Origin: Chloroflexota bacterium | GTDB taxonomy: Bacteria; Chloroflexota; UBA5177; JANWHV01 | Assembly (NCBI GenBank): GCA_025450255.1 | Contig: JANWHV010000179.1 | Location: forward strand, 1 to 6,805 | DNA length: 6,805 nucleotides | Direction: 5' to 3' | Shown: positions 5,148 through 6,805 of the stretch, piece by piece | Layout: each line of letters opens with the position of its first letter | Position numbering within the stretch: the stretch's first letter is position 1 | Program-made: the position numbers and the translations under genes | Notes under the pieces: generated by a model | Told to the model about the DNA's origin: nothing | What the model saw: the letters and a program-made list of their open reading frames with translations, nothing else | Database searches by the model: none

Positions 5148-6805
5148 TGACCGCCAATTCGCGTTGGCGCGTCCTGCTTCTGGCGCTGGCGGCCATTATA
5201 TTGGCGGCGGGCATCACGGCCGCCAATAGCGCGCGCTCGGCGCCGCGCCTTGGCCTCCTCCTGGAGACCAACACCGGCCGCGCGCTGTCGGTTGAGTCGG
5301 GCGGCATCGCCGCCGGCGCGGGCATACGTGCCGGCGACGTGCTGACCGCGATCGACGGCCTGCCGCTCGACGGCAATCCATCGGTGCTCGGCAACCTGGT
5401 GCCGGTCAGCATACGCCAGCACGACGTTATCGGCGTCCGCTGGCTGGCGTCGCCGCCGGCCGGAGAATTCTGGCCCGGCGATCTGCTGTTGATCGTCGCC
5501 GCCATTTTCTGGCTCGCCGGCGTGTCGACCGCGCTCCTGGGCCAGGGCGGACTGTCCCGGTATCTCTTCTCCCTTTTTGCCTTGCTGGTCGCGCTAGCCC
5601 TGGTATGCGCCTATGGGCTCGATCCGCCGATCGCCGTGCCACGGGACCTGGTCGCGCCCGCCGCGTTCGGCGCTATGGCCGCCTACATCTGGCTACAGCG
5701 CGCCCTGGCCGGCGAGCCGATGGGGTTGGATAGGTCACGCCTGGCCGTGCTGCTCAGCGTCCAGGCGGCGCTCCTGGCAGTCCTGGTAGATGCCGTGCCG
5801 GGTCTCTTCGGCGCCGCTAGCGGGCCGTACCTGGCCGCCATTGCCGGACTGGATCTGTTTCTCATGCTCGTCGCCGCGCACCTCCCTGCCCTGGGGACCG
5901 CGGCGGCCGATCGTTCCGCTCCGGCGCGCCGGCGCCGCCGGCTCGGCTTGTTGATCGGCGTCGTGGCCTGGCTTCCCGCCTTGCTGCTTGGCTGGGCGCC
6001 GTTGATGGCGGGGCTGCTCGACCACGGCTACGACACGCCGTGGTCCCCCTACATAGCCACCATCAGCCTGGCGACGTTGGCGATCACCTACCCCGCCGTC
6101 GTCGCGCGCGGTGACCTGTTCATGCTGGAGTTGGCGGCGCGACGGCTGGCCGCCTCGCTGATAGTAGCGGTGGTCCTGCTCTCCGTGGCGCTTGGCGTGT
6201 TGCACGGCGTCGACCACGTTTTCGCCCCCCAGGGGAACGACCGCCTAGCCCTCGCCGTCGCCATCGTGCTGCTGACGGTACCGGCTTTCGACCCGCTCCG
6301 GCGCCGGCTGCAGCGGATACTCGAGCATCGGCTCGGCGCGGCCGAGGCCGGCTACAGCGGCAGCCTGGAAGCCATCGGCGATCGGCTGTTGCAGGCGCTG
6401 GACGAGCCGGGCATCGCCGCCGCGCTCACCGGCTACGCGCCCGCCCTGCTCGGCGTGACCAGCATCCGCGCATGGCTCCTCGGATCGGATGGCCGCTGGC
6501 TGCACTTCACGCCAAACGGCATGGGCGCCCCCATGCCGCCTGGCCGCGAGACGGAAGGCATGCCGGTGATGCTCGGCGACGGAACCGCACTGGAACAATT
6601 ACCCCCGCGGCGGCCGGATCTACTCCACGTCGCTCAGCCATTCGCGCCCTCGCCGCGCGTTGCGGCGGAAGGTGTGGCGCTCTGCGTCCCCGTATGCGTG
6701 GGCGAGGAGCCGCGCGGCCTCCTGTTGCTAGGCCCCCGTCAATCGCAGGATCCATACCGCCAGCCGGAACGGGACGCGTTCGCCTTGTTGAGCAAGCAGG
6801 TAGCG
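5147..6805 (+). CDS. Membrane sensor (probable histidine kinase) with PDZ-like and GAF domains, C-terminus outside the window
   Basis: The ATG at 5147 overlaps the response regulator stop by one base, and the frame stays open for 553 codons to the right edge. Hydrophobic segment 1 (about 9-26) is followed by a PDZ-like domain (31-100) with the signature AGIRAGDVLTAIDGLPL (59-75). About nine more membrane segments follow at roughly 110-132, 139-157, 168-186, 199-217, 226-245, 266-288, 301-318, 334-353 and 366-381. The juxtamembrane helix FDPLRRRLQRILEHRLG (381-397) and a GAF-like domain (408-553), ending in RGLLLLGPRQSQDPYRQPER, face the cytoplasm. Ten membrane segments put the PDZ part outside and GAF inside. 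The expected HisKA_3 and HATPase_c domains are not visible, so kinase identity is inferred from the architecture and the coupled NarL-type regulator. Such kinases phosphorylate that regulator family. The order external loop, membrane bundle, cytoplasmic kinase recalls ComP-like sensors. Confidence 0.85.
   Translation, partial: MTANSRWRVLLLALAAIILAAGITAANSARSAPRLGLLLETNTGRALSVESGGIAAGAGIRAGDVLTAIDGLPLDGNPSVLGNLVPVSIRQHDVIGVRWLASPPAGEFWPGDLLLIVAAIFWLAGVSTALLGQGGLSRYLFSLFALLVALALVCAYGLDPPIAVPRDLVAPAAFGAMAAYIWLQRALAGEPMGLDRSRLAVLLSVQAALLAVLVDAVPGLFGAASGPYLAAIAGLDLFLMLVAAHLPALGTAAADRSAPARRRRRLGLLIGVVAWLPALLLGWAPLMAGLLDHGYDTPWSPYIATISLATLAITYPAVVARGDLFMLELAARRLAASLIVAVVLLSVALGVLHGVDHVFAPQGNDRLALAVAIVLLTVPAFDPLRRRLQRILEHRLGAAEAGYSGSLEAIGDRLLQALDEPGIAAALTGYAPALLGVTSIRAWLLGSDGRWLHFTPNGMGAPMPPGRETEGMPVMLGDGTALEQLPPRRPDLLHVAQPFAPSPRVAAEGVALCVPVCVGEEPRGLLLLGPRQSQDPYRQPERDAFALLSKQVA

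Noticed and set aside
6020..6045. GACCACGGC/GCCGTGGTC inverted repeat with an 8-base loop in the sensor gene
   Set aside because: A 9-pair stem of this kind is expected about once by chance in such GC-rich DNA, and it lies inside a conserved coding frame.
5735..6217. 160-residue minus-strand ORF opposite the sensor gene
   Set aside because: Antisense to the membrane segments; the Gln/Arg/Gly-rich sequence mirrors Leu/Ala/Pro codons.
1..6805. CRISPR array, tRNA, rRNA, insertion sequence or attachment site
   Set aside because: No regularly spaced repeats, cloverleaf pattern, rRNA segments, or paired terminal inverted repeats with a transposase were found.

Overview
The window is GC-rich, tightly packed bacterial DNA. 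The best guess is a member of the Chloroflexota. This rests on the exported beta-propeller protein, which ends in two copies of a 'FW..GG...GYPI....QYF..AR.E..PE' module that I associate mainly with that phylum. It also rests on an Rpn/DUF4351-like tail and a PDZ-multiTM-GAF sensor. No rRNA or marker gene is present, so the taxonomy is an inference.

Layout. On the minus strand, reading right to left, an acyl-CoA dehydrogenase gene (1993 to 791) has a candidate promoter just upstream and a weak hairpin plus T5 run right after its stop. A mostly non-coding gap follows. Next comes a possible 36-residue ORF whose stop overlaps (ATGA) the start of a GtrA-family membrane protein, which runs off the left edge. 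On the plus strand, a short ORF (2248-2529) with an 8-residue tandem repeat looks like the tail of a PD-(D/E)XK/Rpn-type protein. Its apparent true N-terminus lies one base out of frame at 2205. A 288-base gap with two overlapping hairpins leads to a gene for an exported Asp-box beta-propeller protein (2818-4449). After 74 bases come a NarL/FixJ response regulator (4524-5147) and, overlapping it by one base (TGATG), a membrane sensor protein that runs off the right edge (5147-6805).

How they fit. The response regulator and sensor are almost certainly a two-component pair. The visible sensor part has a first membrane segment, a PDZ-like external domain, about nine more membrane segments and a cytoplasmic GAF domain; its kinase core should lie just past the window. 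The exported propeller protein upstream on the same strand may be a partner or target, but only position supports this. The dehydrogenase (acyl-CoA oxidation) and GtrA protein (cell-surface glycan/lipid-sugar handling) show no functional link to the signalling genes.

The most interesting points are the PDZ-type sensor system with a neighbouring exported propeller protein, the one-base frame break in the Rpn-like gene, and the translationally coupled micro-ORF before gtrA. None amounts to proof of a new system. Two large genes here (the GtrA protein and the sensor) are open at the window edges.
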